Shown in pieces: positions 17,496 to 25,871 of a DNA stretch of 47,676 bases; position 1 is the first letter of the stretch; each line of letters starts with the position of its first letter. The DNA comes from Candidatus Hydrogenedentota bacterium. GTDB taxonomy: Bacteria > Hydrogenedentota > Hydrogenedentia > Hydrogenedentales > JAGMZX01. Location: positions 1 to 47,676 of the forward strand of contig JAKQEQ010000039.1 in assembly GCA_029556545.1 (NCBI GenBank). The letters run 5' to 3'. The notes under the pieces are model-generated. The model was not told the DNA's origin. It made no database searches and saw only the letters and a list, made by a program, of their open reading frames with translations. A program made the position numbers and the translations under genes.

Positions 17496-18456
17496 TTGTA
17501 TATTGACGCTTCAATAACGACGCGGGCAGGTTGAAGCGATACAGCGTGCCGACGAGGTCCACCAACGTGTCCGCCAACACCATTGAGGTCTCCTCCGTGT
17601 CCGCCGCCCCGAGCGAGCCGAGCGCACCCAACATCTTGCCGCCGATGTCGCGCGCGCCGGGCGCGGGACCGAAACACCCGCGACACGGCATGTTGGCGCG
17701 GATGCAGCGCTCGCCGCAGCCCGCGCGGGTCGCGGGCCCCATGCAGATGTAACCCTGCGCCAGGAAGCACTGCCCCGGATCGGGCGTGCTCGTGGCCACC
17801 CGTTTGAATTCGGAGATCGAGAGCGTCTCCGGTTTCGTGTTATTGAGGGGGCAGGCCTCGCACAGCGCCTTCGCGGGCGAGAGCACCGCGCCCTTCGGCG
17901 GCAGCGTGCCTTCGAGGATGGCGGTCACGGCGCTCATGACGGTCTTCGCGGGTGGCGGACAACCCGGCAGGTAATAGTCAACCTCGATCACCTCGTCGAG
18001 GGGCTTCACGTCCTTCCAGAACTCGGGCAGTTCGAGGTCGCAGCCGTAGACGGTGCACGCGGTCAACGGTTGCAGGCCGTCCGGGTTGTCCAGCGTCGGC
18101 GCATTGAAATACTTGTTCTCGAGGATGCGCTCGCGCGTGGTCGCATTCGCCAAGCCCGGGATACCGCCCAGATGCGCGCAAGCGCCAAACGCGACCACGA
18201 TCGGGCACTTCTCGCGCAGCAGCCGCACCCATTCGAGTTGCTCGGAAAGGCGCACCGACCCATTGATAAACGCGACCGTCACTTCGCCCGGCGCCCACGC
18301 CTCGACGTCTTTCTTCTTGAAATCGAGCGCGACGGGCCACAGCGCAATGTCCACCGCGTCGACGACCTTGAGAATGTCCTCCGCAAGGTCAACTACCGTC
18401 TCCTCGCAGCCGCCGCACGACGCGCACCAGTAGAATGCCACCTTCGGCTTGCTCAT
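17467..18456 (-). CDS. mvhG: [NiFe]-hydrogenase small subunit (MvhG-like)
   Basis: 329 residues. It relays electrons from the NiFe site through Fe-S clusters. The proximal cluster motif WCASCGGCEE (Cys11, Cys14, Cys17) and later FGACAHLGG and LPGCPPP are typical of small subunits related to the 20-kDa complex I subunit. A second Cys-rich region (CEACPLN, then CFLAQGYICMGPATRAGCG, then CRGCFGP) matches the extra clusters of group 3 small subunits. The start at 18456 precedes the first cluster motif directly; the open frame extends 23 codons upstream. The C-terminal SGTGVPPVM is encoded by the double-hairpin repeat, so the original terminus was replaced. The gene lies 13 nt after mvhD. Confidence 0.92.
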   Translation of the reverse strand: MSKPKVAFYWCASCGGCEETVVDLAEDILKVVDAVDIALWPVALDFKKKDVEAWAPGEVTVAFINGSVRLSEQLEWVRLLREKCPIVVAFGACAHLGGIPGLANATTRERILENKYFNAPTLDNPDGLQPLTACTVYGCDLELPEFWKDVKPLDEVIEVDYYLPGCPPPAKTVMSAVTAILEGTLPPKGAVLSPAKALCEACPLNNTKPETLSISEFKRVATSTPDPGQCFLAQGYICMGPATRAGCGERCIRANMPCRGCFGPAPGARDIGGKMLGALGSLGAADTEETSMVLADTLVDLVGTLYRFNLPASLLKRQYTSGTGVPPVM

Positions 18457-18469
18457 GATCGGCCTCCGT

Positions 18470-18943
18470 CTATACCGTCGCCGCCTGGGAGCGTGCGATG
18501 TCCACGCTTTCACAGAGCGGCGCAATGCGCTGCTTCCACCGCAACGGCCCGAGCGCGCGCACTTCTTCGGAGAACGACTTCACCAAGTCTGCGTAGAGGT
18601 GGCCCTCGGACGCGGATATCCACTCGAGGCGAAGCCGCGCGCGCTCGATACCGAATTGATCAAGGAGTTTCGCCAGCATGGGAAACCGCCGCATGGCCTT
18701 GTAATTCCCGACCGAGTAGTGGCAGTCCCCCGGATGGCACCCGGCAATCAGCACGCCGTCGGCGCCGTCGGCGAACGCCGTGATCACGAACGTCGGGTCC
18801 ACGCGGCCCGAGCACATGACCTTGATGGGCGCGATGTTCGACGGATACTGGATACGACTGGTGCCGGCAAGGTCCGCGCCGGTGTACGAGCACCAGCGGC
18901 ACAGGAATCCCACGATCTTTGGCTCGAATTGCTGGTCCGGCAT
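18470..18943 (-). CDS. mvhD: Hydrogenase iron-sulfur subunit MvhD
   Basis: 157 residues. In methanogens MvhD is the [2Fe-2S] protein that passes electrons from hydrogenase to HdrA. The conserved Cys are FLCRWCSYTGAD (Cys15, Cys18), VMCSGRVDP (Cys44) and AGCHPGDCHY (Cys69, Cys73). A much longer frame is open upstream, but it runs through hdrA in another frame; the ATG at 18943 has GGAAGGGA just upstream and gives the full family length. The gene is separate from hdrA here rather than fused to it, and lies 17 nt downstream of the hdrA stop. Confidence 0.93.
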   Translation of the reverse strand: MPDQQFEPKIVGFLCRWCSYTGADLAGTSRIQYPSNIAPIKVMCSGRVDPTFVITAFADGADGVLIAGCHPGDCHYSVGNYKAMRRFPMLAKLLDQFGIERARLRLEWISASEGHLYADLVKSFSEEVRALGPLRWKQRIAPLCESVDIARSQAATV

Positions 18944-18960
18944 GGTAATGTCCCTTCCTG

Positions 18961-20931
18961 CTACGCCAATACGCCTTCGATCTCGGCGTAAATCTGCGAA
19001 TCTTCGTAGCTCTTCTGCCGCGCCGCGCCGCTCGGGCACCCCGCCACGCACGTGCCACAGCCTTTGCATAACTCCTCGGTGATGACCGACACGTTGCGCT
19101 CGGAATCGAAATGAATAGCGGTGTACGGACACGTCATGATGCAGAGTTGGCAACCCGCGCACACCTCGGGGTTGATCTCGGACGTGATCGGTTCGATGAT
19201 GACGCGGCCCTTGTCGATGAGCGAGAGCGCGCCCGCCGCCGCCGCCGCGCCTTGCGCCACGGCGTCGGGGATGTCCTTCGGGCCGGTACACGCGCCGGCG
19301 AGAAAGATGCCGTCCGACGGGCTGTCCACCGGGGCCAGCTTGACGTGCTTTTCGAGGTAGAAGCCGTCGCGGGTGCAGCCGAGCGAGAGGATGCGCGCGA
19401 GTTTTTCCGTGCCCTCGGCGGGCCGCATGCCCGAGGCAAGAATCACCATGTCCACCGGGATGCGGCGCGTCACGCCGAGCAAGGTGTCTTCGCCGACGAC
19501 GATGAGCTTGCCCTCTTCTTCCGGCGTTTCCGCCACGGTGCTGACTTCCGCCGCCTTTCCGCGGATAAAGTGGACCCCTTCGCTCATGACGCGCCGGTAG
19601 AATTCCTCGTAGCCTTTGCCGAAGGCGCGCATGTCGATATAAAAGTTGTAGACCTCGGCGTGGGTCTTCTCGCGCACAAGGTGGGCGAACTTGAGCGAGT
19701 ACATGCAGCACACCCGCGAGCAGTATTTGAGATGGTTCTCGTCGCGGCTGCCGATGCAGTGCAGGATCGCCACGGCGCCGGGCCGCTCGCCCGACTTCGT
19801 GAGGATTTCGCCGCCCGTCGGACCGCTCGCGTGGCTGAGCCGCTCGAATTGGAGGGCCGTGAGCACATTGTCCAGCCGTCCGTAGCCGTAACGCGCCAGT
19901 TCTCCCGCGTCGAACAGCGTGAACCCCGTGGCCACGATGATGGCGCCGACCTCCAGGTCCAGTATCTCGTCCTGAATATCGAAATCGATCGCGTCCGCGG
20001 GACAGGTCTTCTGGCAGATGCCGCACTTCCCCCTCGTGAAGTGCAGACAGTGTTCGCGGTCGATAACCGGCTTGTTCGGCACGGCCTGCGCGAACGGAAC
20101 ATAGATGGCGGTGCGCATGGACATGCCCGCGTCGAATTCGCTGGGCACCTTCTTGACCGCGCACTTCTCCCAGCAGAGGCCGCAACCGACGCACTTTGTC
20201 GGGTCGATGCTCGTCGCGCGCCGCCGCACCCGCACGCGGAAATTGCCCACGTAGCCCGTGATCGCCTCGACCTCGGAGTAGGTCAGCAGTTCGATATTCG
20301 GGTGCTGGCCGACGGAAACCATTTTCGGCGTCAGGATGCACGCCGCGCAATCGAGGGTCGGAAACGTCTTGTCGAACTGGGCCATGTGCCCGCCGATGGA
20401 CGGCAGGCGCTCGACGAGATACACCTTGCGGCCCGCGTCCGCAAGGCGCACCGCCGCCTCGATGCCGGCGATGCCCGCGCCGATGACGAGCGTCTCGGGC
20501 CGCACCGGCACAATCCGCTCCTCCATCGCCACCTGCTGCCCGACGCGCAGCACCGCCGCCGCGAGCAATTGCTTCGCCTTCGCCGTGGCGCGCTCGCGGT
20601 CATCATGAACCCACGAGCATTGCTCGCGGATATTCGACATCTGAAAAAGGAACCCGTTGAGCCCCGCGTCGTTGCACGCCTTGCGGAACGTCACCTCGTG
20701 CATCAGCGGCGAACAAGACGACACGACGACCCGGGTCAGGTTCAACTCCTCGATATCCTTGCGGATGAGGTCCTGACCAGGTTCCGAGCACATGTACTTG
20801 TACTCGCGGACAATCGCCACGCCGGGCAGCGTCCGTGCGTACTCGGCCACCGCCGATACGTCCACTGTTCCTGAAATGTTCGTGCCGCAGTGACACACGT
20901 ATACACCGATTTTCTCGTCTTGGGCTATCAT
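18961..20931 (-). CDS. hdrA: Heterodisulfide reductase subunit A (HdrA), FAD and multi-Fe-S protein
   Basis: 656 residues, near the usual HdrA length. It carries the FAD thought to bifurcate electrons from H2 between ferredoxin and the HdrB site. The N-terminal Cys region (YVCHCGTN, then YMCSEPGQ, then SSCSPLMHE) is followed by a flavin-binding Rossmann motif (VIGAGIAGIEAAVRLADAG, about 150-170) and an LDCAACILTPKM motif. Ferredoxin-like motifs CVGCGLCWEKC and CGICQKTC lie in the middle, and two C-terminal [4Fe-4S] motifs are CAGCQLCIMTCP and CKGCGTCVAGCP. The start at 20931 overlaps the hdrB stop (ATGA). The product is cytoplasmic. Confidence 0.94.
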   Translation of the reverse strand: MIAQDEKIGVYVCHCGTNISGTVDVSAVAEYARTLPGVAIVREYKYMCSEPGQDLIRKDIEELNLTRVVVSSCSPLMHEVTFRKACNDAGLNGFLFQMSNIREQCSWVHDDRERATAKAKQLLAAAVLRVGQQVAMEERIVPVRPETLVIGAGIAGIEAAVRLADAGRKVYLVERLPSIGGHMAQFDKTFPTLDCAACILTPKMVSVGQHPNIELLTYSEVEAITGYVGNFRVRVRRRATSIDPTKCVGCGLCWEKCAVKKVPSEFDAGMSMRTAIYVPFAQAVPNKPVIDREHCLHFTRGKCGICQKTCPADAIDFDIQDEILDLEVGAIIVATGFTLFDAGELARYGYGRLDNVLTALQFERLSHASGPTGGEILTKSGERPGAVAILHCIGSRDENHLKYCSRVCCMYSLKFAHLVREKTHAEVYNFYIDMRAFGKGYEEFYRRVMSEGVHFIRGKAAEVSTVAETPEEEGKLIVVGEDTLLGVTRRIPVDMVILASGMRPAEGTEKLARILSLGCTRDGFYLEKHVKLAPVDSPSDGIFLAGACTGPKDIPDAVAQGAAAAAGALSLIDKGRVIIEPITSEINPEVCAGCQLCIMTCPYTAIHFDSERNVSVITEELCKGCGTCVAGCPSGAARQKSYEDSQIYAEIEGVLA

Positions 20932-21875
20932 GAATGGACCGCCTCCCTGTGCAGCAGTTCCGCGACGGGCGTCAGCGAGTCGCCCAATGCAAGGGCCCGC
21001 GCGTCCAGGCCGAACGCGTGTCCCATGAGTTGCGTGAAGTACAACACCGGCAGCGCGCAGTCGCAGCCGACTGCCGCGCCCACGCGGCGCTGGAACCCCT
21101 CGAGATTGAACTGGCAAAGCGGACAGCACGTGATTACGCAGTCGGCGCCCGCTTCCTTCGCCGCTTTCAGAATCTTGCCCGTGAGCGCGCGCCCTACGTC
21201 CGGCTGGGTCGTCATCATAAGGCCGCCGCAGCACTTCGCCTTCAGCGCAAAAGGCACGGTTTCCCCTCCCAGCCAGTTAACGAGCCGGTCCATCGTGTCC
21301 GGGAACTCCGGGTCCGCCCGTTCGCCGAAGGGCCGGCTGAACTGGCAGCCGTGGTAGGCGGCCACCTTCAAACCCGTCAACGGGCGCGTTACCTGGGCGC
21401 GAACCGTTTCTTCGCCGACGTCGTTCACCACGACATCGAGAAAATGCCGGACCGCCACCGTGCCCCGGTACCGCATACTGCCCGCCGCCAGCGCGCGCGT
21501 AATGTCGGACCGAAGTTCCGGGTCCTCAGCCATGTACTTGTTCGCCTTGTTCAGGACGACGAAACAGCCGCTGCACGCCGTGACCAGAGGCCGGCCCGCC
21601 TGCTCCGCCAGCGCCAGGTTCCGCGCCGACAAGACAAACGCCTGCTCCTCGCGGATGGCCACGTAAGCCGTCGCGCCGCAACAGTTCCAGTCCTCAAGTT
21701 CCACCAGTTCGAGGCCCAGCCGCGCCGCGACACTCCGGGTCGAGACGTCGTAGGCCCGGTTCATCGCCATCTGCGAGCAGCCCGGATAGTAAGAAAAGAC
21801 GCGCCCATCGCTTCCTCTCGTACTCGTACTCGCGCTCGCACTCGCCCCCGCATTGCTATTCACGGTCGTGCTCAT
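20928..21875 (-). CDS. hdrB: Heterodisulfide reductase subunit B (HdrB), two CCG domains
   Basis: 315 residues. HdrB holds the non-cubane Fe-S clusters that reduce the disulfide substrate. Both CCG domains are complete: PGCSQ, WNCCGATAY, ACSGCF in the first, and HGCQFSRP, KCCGGLMM, CCPLCQFNL in the second. The start at 21875 has GAGGAG upstream and overlaps the hdrC stop (ATGA). The first 20 residues (NSNAGASASASTSTRG) are a low-complexity extension coded by a CTCGYR-type simple repeat at about 21816-21846, absent from ordinary HdrB. The natural substrate is unknown in an organism without coenzyme M/B; a small thiol or protein disulfide is possible. Confidence 0.93.
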   Translation of the reverse strand: MSTTVNSNAGASASASTSTRGSDGRVFSYYPGCSQMAMNRAYDVSTRSVAARLGLELVELEDWNCCGATAYVAIREEQAFVLSARNLALAEQAGRPLVTACSGCFVVLNKANKYMAEDPELRSDITRALAAGSMRYRGTVAVRHFLDVVVNDVGEETVRAQVTRPLTGLKVAAYHGCQFSRPFGERADPEFPDTMDRLVNWLGGETVPFALKAKCCGGLMMTTQPDVGRALTGKILKAAKEAGADCVITCCPLCQFNLEGFQRRVGAAVGCDCALPVLYFTQLMGHAFGLDARALALGDSLTPVAELLHREAVHS

Positions 21876-22438
21876 TTTGACCCGTTCTCCTCGATGGCGG
21901 CCATCATGCGCCGCAAACCGGCCGCGCCTTTGATCGTATGGCCCCGAAGCGGCATGCGCCCGCGCCACCACAGCCGCAGCGCCAGCGGAAACTGCCGCAG
22001 CGCCCGCAACGGGTTGGTATGGAGAAAGTACTGCCGGATTAACGCCGGCTCGTGGTTACGCCCCCGCCGGTCCACCAGATGAACGAACTCGCGCGCCATC
22101 ACGGTGTTCGGCGCGCCCTTGTCCCCGATCCGGTGCTTGACGCCCAGACGTTTCAATTCGTACATCACGTCCGTGAACGGGATGCCCGCCGGGCAGCGCA
22201 CGGAACAGGAATAGCACGACGAACACAACCACACCGTGTTCGAGCGCAACACGCGGTCGAGCATGCCCGCCCGCAACGCCGCGATAATCTCGCGGGGGCT
22301 GTAGTCCATGGCGTGGCTGGTCGGGCAGGAGGCGGAACAGGTGCCGCACTGGATGCACTCATTAACCTTCCTACCGTTAGGTATACTGTAGAGCTTTTGT
22401 AAGAAGACCTCGCGTAAGTCCAAGCTAGCTACGGCCAT
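21872..22438 (-). CDS. hdrC: Heterodisulfide reductase subunit C (HdrC)
   Basis: 188 residues. It carries two [4Fe-4S] clusters linking HdrA to HdrB. The motifs are CIQCGTCSASCP near residue 28 and CSSCYSCSVRCP near residue 73. The start at 22438 has GAGGAG about 8 nt upstream; the frame is open 27 codons further but without a better site. It is the first gene of the six-gene operon hdrC-hdrB-hdrA-mvhD-mvhG-mvhA. The soluble form without a membrane cytochrome fits the cytoplasmic HdrABC type rather than HdrDE. Confidence 0.93.
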   Translation of the reverse strand: MAVASLDLREVFLQKLYSIPNGRKVNECIQCGTCSASCPTSHAMDYSPREIIAALRAGMLDRVLRSNTVWLCSSCYSCSVRCPAGIPFTDVMYELKRLGVKHRIGDKGAPNTVMAREFVHLVDRRGRNHEPALIRQYFLHTNPLRALRQFPLALRLWWRGRMPLRGHTIKGAAGLRRMMAAIEENGSK

Positions 22439-22791
22439 AGATGCTCTCCTCGCGCGCGGCGACGGCCGCGCCGCGCGCTGTTGCGGTGAAACGCGAAGAC
22501 AGTCGCCGAATGGGCGCAAGGGAGCGTTGTCGAACGTAACTCAGAGGATGGACGGGGATGAGGCGTAACGACGGGGAACAAGCAAGCAAAATATCCCCCC
22601 TCCCTCTCGCGGGCCGGAAACCACGCGCAGCCCGTGGATTGATGCATCCACCACTGGAAGTGATACGGGGCACGATGTTTCTCCTTCTCCCCCGCCGCAT
22701 GTACTACAGCGGACAGAAGGAACCAGTCGTACCCAGGCACCGCCTCTCTCACGAAGAGTATCGGCGGTACTTCCGCCTGGAATCCATCATT

Positions 22792-22820
22792 AACTTAGCA
22801 CAGGACCACGAGATTTGCAA
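22792..22820 (-). promoter_or_regulatory. Possible hdr operon promoter; leader region 22439-22791
   Basis: On the minus strand TTGCAA (22820-22815) and TAAGTT (22797-22792) are 17 bp apart with a TGC before the -10. That leaves a leader of about 350 nt before hdrC. Within the leader I see no convincing gene; the open frames there have random-looking composition. Confidence 0.35.
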
Positions 22821-22893
22821 TAGCGCGTGAATTTGTCCGAATTTGGCTTAGGAAAATCACGCAAACGGCGAAACGCTCCTCATATCCGCGTGC

Positions 22894-23877
22894 TCACGCG
22901 CGCGTGTCGATGACCACTTTGCCAAAGGGGCCGGCATGGAGGCGGCCAAAGGCGTCCTGCACCTCCGTCATGGCATATGCGCGGTCGATGAGGGGCCGCG
23001 CGCCGTTCGCATCGAGACGCCGCACAATCTCGGCCCAGGCTTCTTGTGCTTCCTCGGGGCGGTACGCGCTGACGCTCAAACCTTCGATGCGCAGGCACTT
23101 GTGGATCAGCAGTCCGACGGCCACCTCCGCGTTCAGACCCGCCAACAGCCCCACCACCATGATGCGCCCGCCGAAACCCGCCATGCGCACGCATTGATTC
23201 AGACAGGGCCCGCCCAGGTTCTCGACTACCAGGTCGACGCGCCCCGTCCCGAGCGCGGCCTTCACCTGCTTCTCGACATCCGCCGCACCCGCGTCGATCA
23301 CGATGTCCGCGCCGACTTCTTCGAGCCGCGCGCGCTTGGCCGCGTCGCGCGACAGCGCGATGACGCGGGCATCGAGTGATTTCGCAAGCATTACCGCCGC
23401 CGTGCCGACGCCGCCCGATGCGCCCGTCACCAGGACGGTCTCGCCCGCCCGCAGCCCGCCGCAAATCACCAGCGCGCGCCACGCGGTCAGGAACACGAGC
23501 GGCCCGGCGGCGCCCTCCCGCATCGTCCAACCTTCCGGCAGCGGCGCGAGCCACGCCTCGGGCACGGCGGCGTATTCGGCGAGCATGCCCTGCTCCGAAA
23601 TGCCCGTCAGGCCGCCCAGCAATACTACGCGGTCGCCCTCCCGGAACCGGCCGCCCGCGCAAGGCCGCTCGACCACGCCCGCGCCGTCGCGGCCCGGCGT
23701 GAACGGCGGCGCCCCCGCGCGGGGGTACTGTCCCTGCACCAGGTAGCGGTCCGCCGGGTTCAGCGCCGCAGCCTCGACGCGGACGAGAACCTCTCCGACG
23801 CGCGGCTCGGGCGCCGGCGTCTCCTCGAGTCGCAGATTCGCGATGTCGCCGGCCTCATGAAATCGCCATGCACGCAT
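22894..23877 (-). CDS. Zinc-independent MDR-family quinone oxidoreductase-like protein
   Basis: 327 residues, medium-chain dehydrogenase/reductase family, zeta-crystallin/quinone oxidoreductase branch. The N-terminal GroES-like domain has ALNPADRYLVQGQYP and PGRDGAGVV. The NADPH-binding Rossmann motif is VTGASGGVGTAAVMLAK at about residue 150. The structural zinc Cys cluster and catalytic Cys/His of alcohol dehydrogenases are absent, so it is zinc-independent. It probably uses NADPH to reduce a quinone or an enone; the substrate is unknown. It is transcribed away from the PsiE-like gene. Confidence 0.9.
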   Translation of the reverse strand: MRAWRFHEAGDIANLRLEETPAPEPRVGEVLVRVEAAALNPADRYLVQGQYPRAGAPPFTPGRDGAGVVERPCAGGRFREGDRVVLLGGLTGISEQGMLAEYAAVPEAWLAPLPEGWTMREGAAGPLVFLTAWRALVICGGLRAGETVLVTGASGGVGTAAVMLAKSLDARVIALSRDAAKRARLEEVGADIVIDAGAADVEKQVKAALGTGRVDLVVENLGGPCLNQCVRMAGFGGRIMVVGLLAGLNAEVAVGLLIHKCLRIEGLSVSAYRPEEAQEAWAEIVRRLDANGARPLIDRAYAMTEVQDAFGRLHAGPFGKVVIDTRA

Positions 23878-23931
23878 GTGGTCGCCTCCTGTCAGCTACG
23901 CACTCTTGTCCGAACTTATCGCCCGCTTCGC

Positions 23932-23959
23932 GAGGCAAAGTCGGGATTCTACTTGCCTC
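23932..23959. promoter_or_regulatory. Inverted repeat in the divergent intergenic region
   Basis: GAGGCAA (23932-23938) and TTGCCTC (23953-23959) form a perfect 7-bp inverted pair between the divergent MDR and PsiE-like genes. This is a suitable place for a shared operator. No regulator gene lies beside it. Confidence 0.3.
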
Positions 23960-24085
23960 TTGCGGCGGCGCACAATCCGGGGTTCTCTCGTTCCACAAGT
24001 TGAGCCGGACCGTTACCGACACGTACACTCACCGGGAGAACGGACGCGCGGGACACGGCGATCGGCTCGCCGGGGAGTATCCTTG

Positions 24086-24574
24086 ATGAGTGACTCGATA
24101 CACCACAACACAACGACCGACGGACCCCTGCTGCGCCGGTTGCGCGGCGTCATCCGATTTGCCGTGCGCGTACTCGCCGTGTTGATGACCATCGTCATCC
24201 TGTTCGGCGTAGCCGACGTGGTCTGGGTGTTGTATCAACGGCTCCTGAAAGCGCCCGTGGGTCTGCTCCAGATCAGCGACATTCTGGCGACGTTCGGCGC
24301 CTTTATCGCGGTCCTGATCGCCATCGAGATCTTCGAGAACATCACGGTCTACCTGCGCGACGACGTCATCCACGTCAAGATCGTTCTGGCCACGGCGCTG
24401 ATGGCCATTGCGCGGAAGATCATCATCCTCGACCTTCAGGAGACCGAGCCGCTTCACGTGTTCGGCATTGCCGCCGTCGCGCTTGCCATGAGCATCGGCT
24501 ACTGGCTCGTCGTGCTCTACGAGAAGCAACGCGCCAAAGCCGCATCCCCGCACGGCGGCCCGAGCACGCCGTAA
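24086..24574 (+). CDS. PsiE-like (phosphate-starvation-inducible E) membrane protein
   Basis: 162 residues with four hydrophobic segments at about 23-50, 65-85, 97-115 and 125-145. The second half, with IEIFENITVYLRDDVIHVKIVL-type sequence and the ALMAIARKIIILDL block, matches the PsiE family of small inner-membrane proteins. Their biochemical role is not established. The ATG at 24086 is supported by GGGGAG 8 nt upstream; the frame is open about 70 codons earlier without a start site of similar quality. No pho box was recognised. Confidence 0.82.
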   Translation: MSDSIHHNTTTDGPLLRRLRGVIRFAVRVLAVLMTIVILFGVADVVWVLYQRLLKAPVGLLQISDILATFGAFIAVLIAIEIFENITVYLRDDVIHVKIVLATALMAIARKIIILDLQETEPLHVFGIAAVALAMSIGYWLVVLYEKQRAKAASPHGGPSTP

Positions 24575-24773
24575 GGCCGAACGCTCCGATTCCTGGACTC
24601 GCGTTCCGGGCCTGTTCTACTATCGCCATGCGCGGGCGGGGCGTCCCGCTTCGCAACACGAGTCATGAGGCCATGCAAAAATCCATCGTCAACGCACCGG
24701 AACACGCCCGCCGTTGCCTTCACGGCGCGCCCGTCGCCAACCCCGCCTCTGACGAGTACGGGAAAAACAAGCG

Positions 24774-25730
24774 GTGAAACACCTCGTGATATACCTGCTC
24801 GTGCTGGCCGCGCTGCTTTGCGGCGCGGCAGCCCGTGGCGCCGTGCTCGAACGAGGCATCCTGTCTATTCACTATCACGAGAGCGATCGCGCCACGGCCG
24901 ATCGCGCCTTGCGCATCCTCGAGGAGGCGCTTGCGGAATTCGGCGAAGAATTGCCCCACGGCGACGCGTCCATCCGCGTCATTATCGCCCACGACATCCC
25001 CACCTTCGCGGTATACGCCCGTTCCTTCGGCTCCGTCGAGGTCGCGGGCCTCGCGCGCCCGGAGGAGGGCCTCATCGTGGTGAAATCGCCGCGCCTTCGC
25101 CGGGCGCGCCAGGATTTTCGCGGCACGCTGCGCCACGAACTGGTCCACATACTCCTCGCGCGCAACACCCACCCCGATTACCTGCCCCGCTGGCTCAACG
25201 AAGGCATCTGCATGAGCCTCGCGAACGAATACTATTGGAACAGCCTCTTCCACGTCGCCCGCATGTACGTCAACAACCGCATCATCGACTACGAAGACCT
25301 CGACCTCCGGTTCCGCGCGCCCGGCGACGAAATGGCCTTCGGCGACGCCTACGCCCAGGCGCTCTCGATGACCCGCTTCATGCGCGACCGCTTCGGCGAC
25401 GACGTGTTCTGGGCGATTGTGCGCGGCACGCGCACCGACGTGCTCGGCGCGCCCCTGCGCAAATACACCGGCATGACCGTGCTCGACTTCTGGAACGCCT
25501 ACCGCGCCTCCCTGTGGAAGATCGCCCTCATCGGCATGATCGGGTCCGGATCCGTCTTCGGCATTCCCGCCATATTGCTCATCATCGCCTACTTCCGCAA
25601 GCGCTACACGAATCGCAAAGTCCTGGACCGCTGGGCCGTCGAGGAAGGCGACGAGGACCTCATCATTTCGCTCGACGACCTCGCCGAGGGCCCCTACGAC
25701 TGGGAAGAAGACGACGAGGACCGCCCTTGA
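24774..25730 (+). CDS. Membrane-anchored gluzincin-type metalloprotease (peptidase MA-like)
   Basis: 318 residues. A signal peptide at about 1-23 is followed by an extracytoplasmic domain holding the zinc motif RHELVHILLARN (His121-Glu122-x-x-His125) and the third ligand region WLNEGICMSLAN with Glu143, the gluzincin pattern of the peptidase MA family. One transmembrane helix lies at about 247-274, and a strongly acidic tail ends the protein on the cytoplasmic side. The catalytic domain therefore faces outward. The GTG start has only a weak Shine-Dalgarno sequence. The substrate is unknown. Confidence 0.85.
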   Translation: MKHLVIYLLVLAALLCGAAARGAVLERGILSIHYHESDRATADRALRILEEALAEFGEELPHGDASIRVIIAHDIPTFAVYARSFGSVEVAGLARPEEGLIVVKSPRLRRARQDFRGTLRHELVHILLARNTHPDYLPRWLNEGICMSLANEYYWNSLFHVARMYVNNRIIDYEDLDLRFRAPGDEMAFGDAYAQALSMTRFMRDRFGDDVFWAIVRGTRTDVLGAPLRKYTGMTVLDFWNAYRASLWKIALIGMIGSGSVFGIPAILLIIAYFRKRYTNRKVLDRWAVEEGDEDLIISLDDLAEGPYDWEEDDEDRP

Positions 25731-25749
25731 TTCGTGGCGGCGACGCATT

Positions 25750-25791
25750 GTCCGATCCGTCCAATCCGCCCAATCCGCCCGATCCGCCCGA
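25750..25791 (+). repeat. 9-bp GATCCGYCC-type tandem repeat, block A
   Basis: Degenerate 9-bp units (GATCCGTCC, AATCCGCCC) lie between the protease gene and the four-helix gene. The same unit recurs at 26225-26293, 26525-26597 and 26726-26774. Confidence 0.8.
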
Positions 25792-25871
25792 CTTGCACCA
25801 CCCCGCCGCGCCGCAGTACATTCAGGATCACGTGCCGCTGAACCCGTTTGCGGCGTGAAGAGAGAGGGACC

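Noticed and set aside
18944-20350. Upstream part of a 626-codon minus-strand open frame ending with mvhD
   Set aside because: It runs through hdrA in a different frame with Arg/Gly/Ala-rich shadow composition; only the part after 18943 is a real gene.
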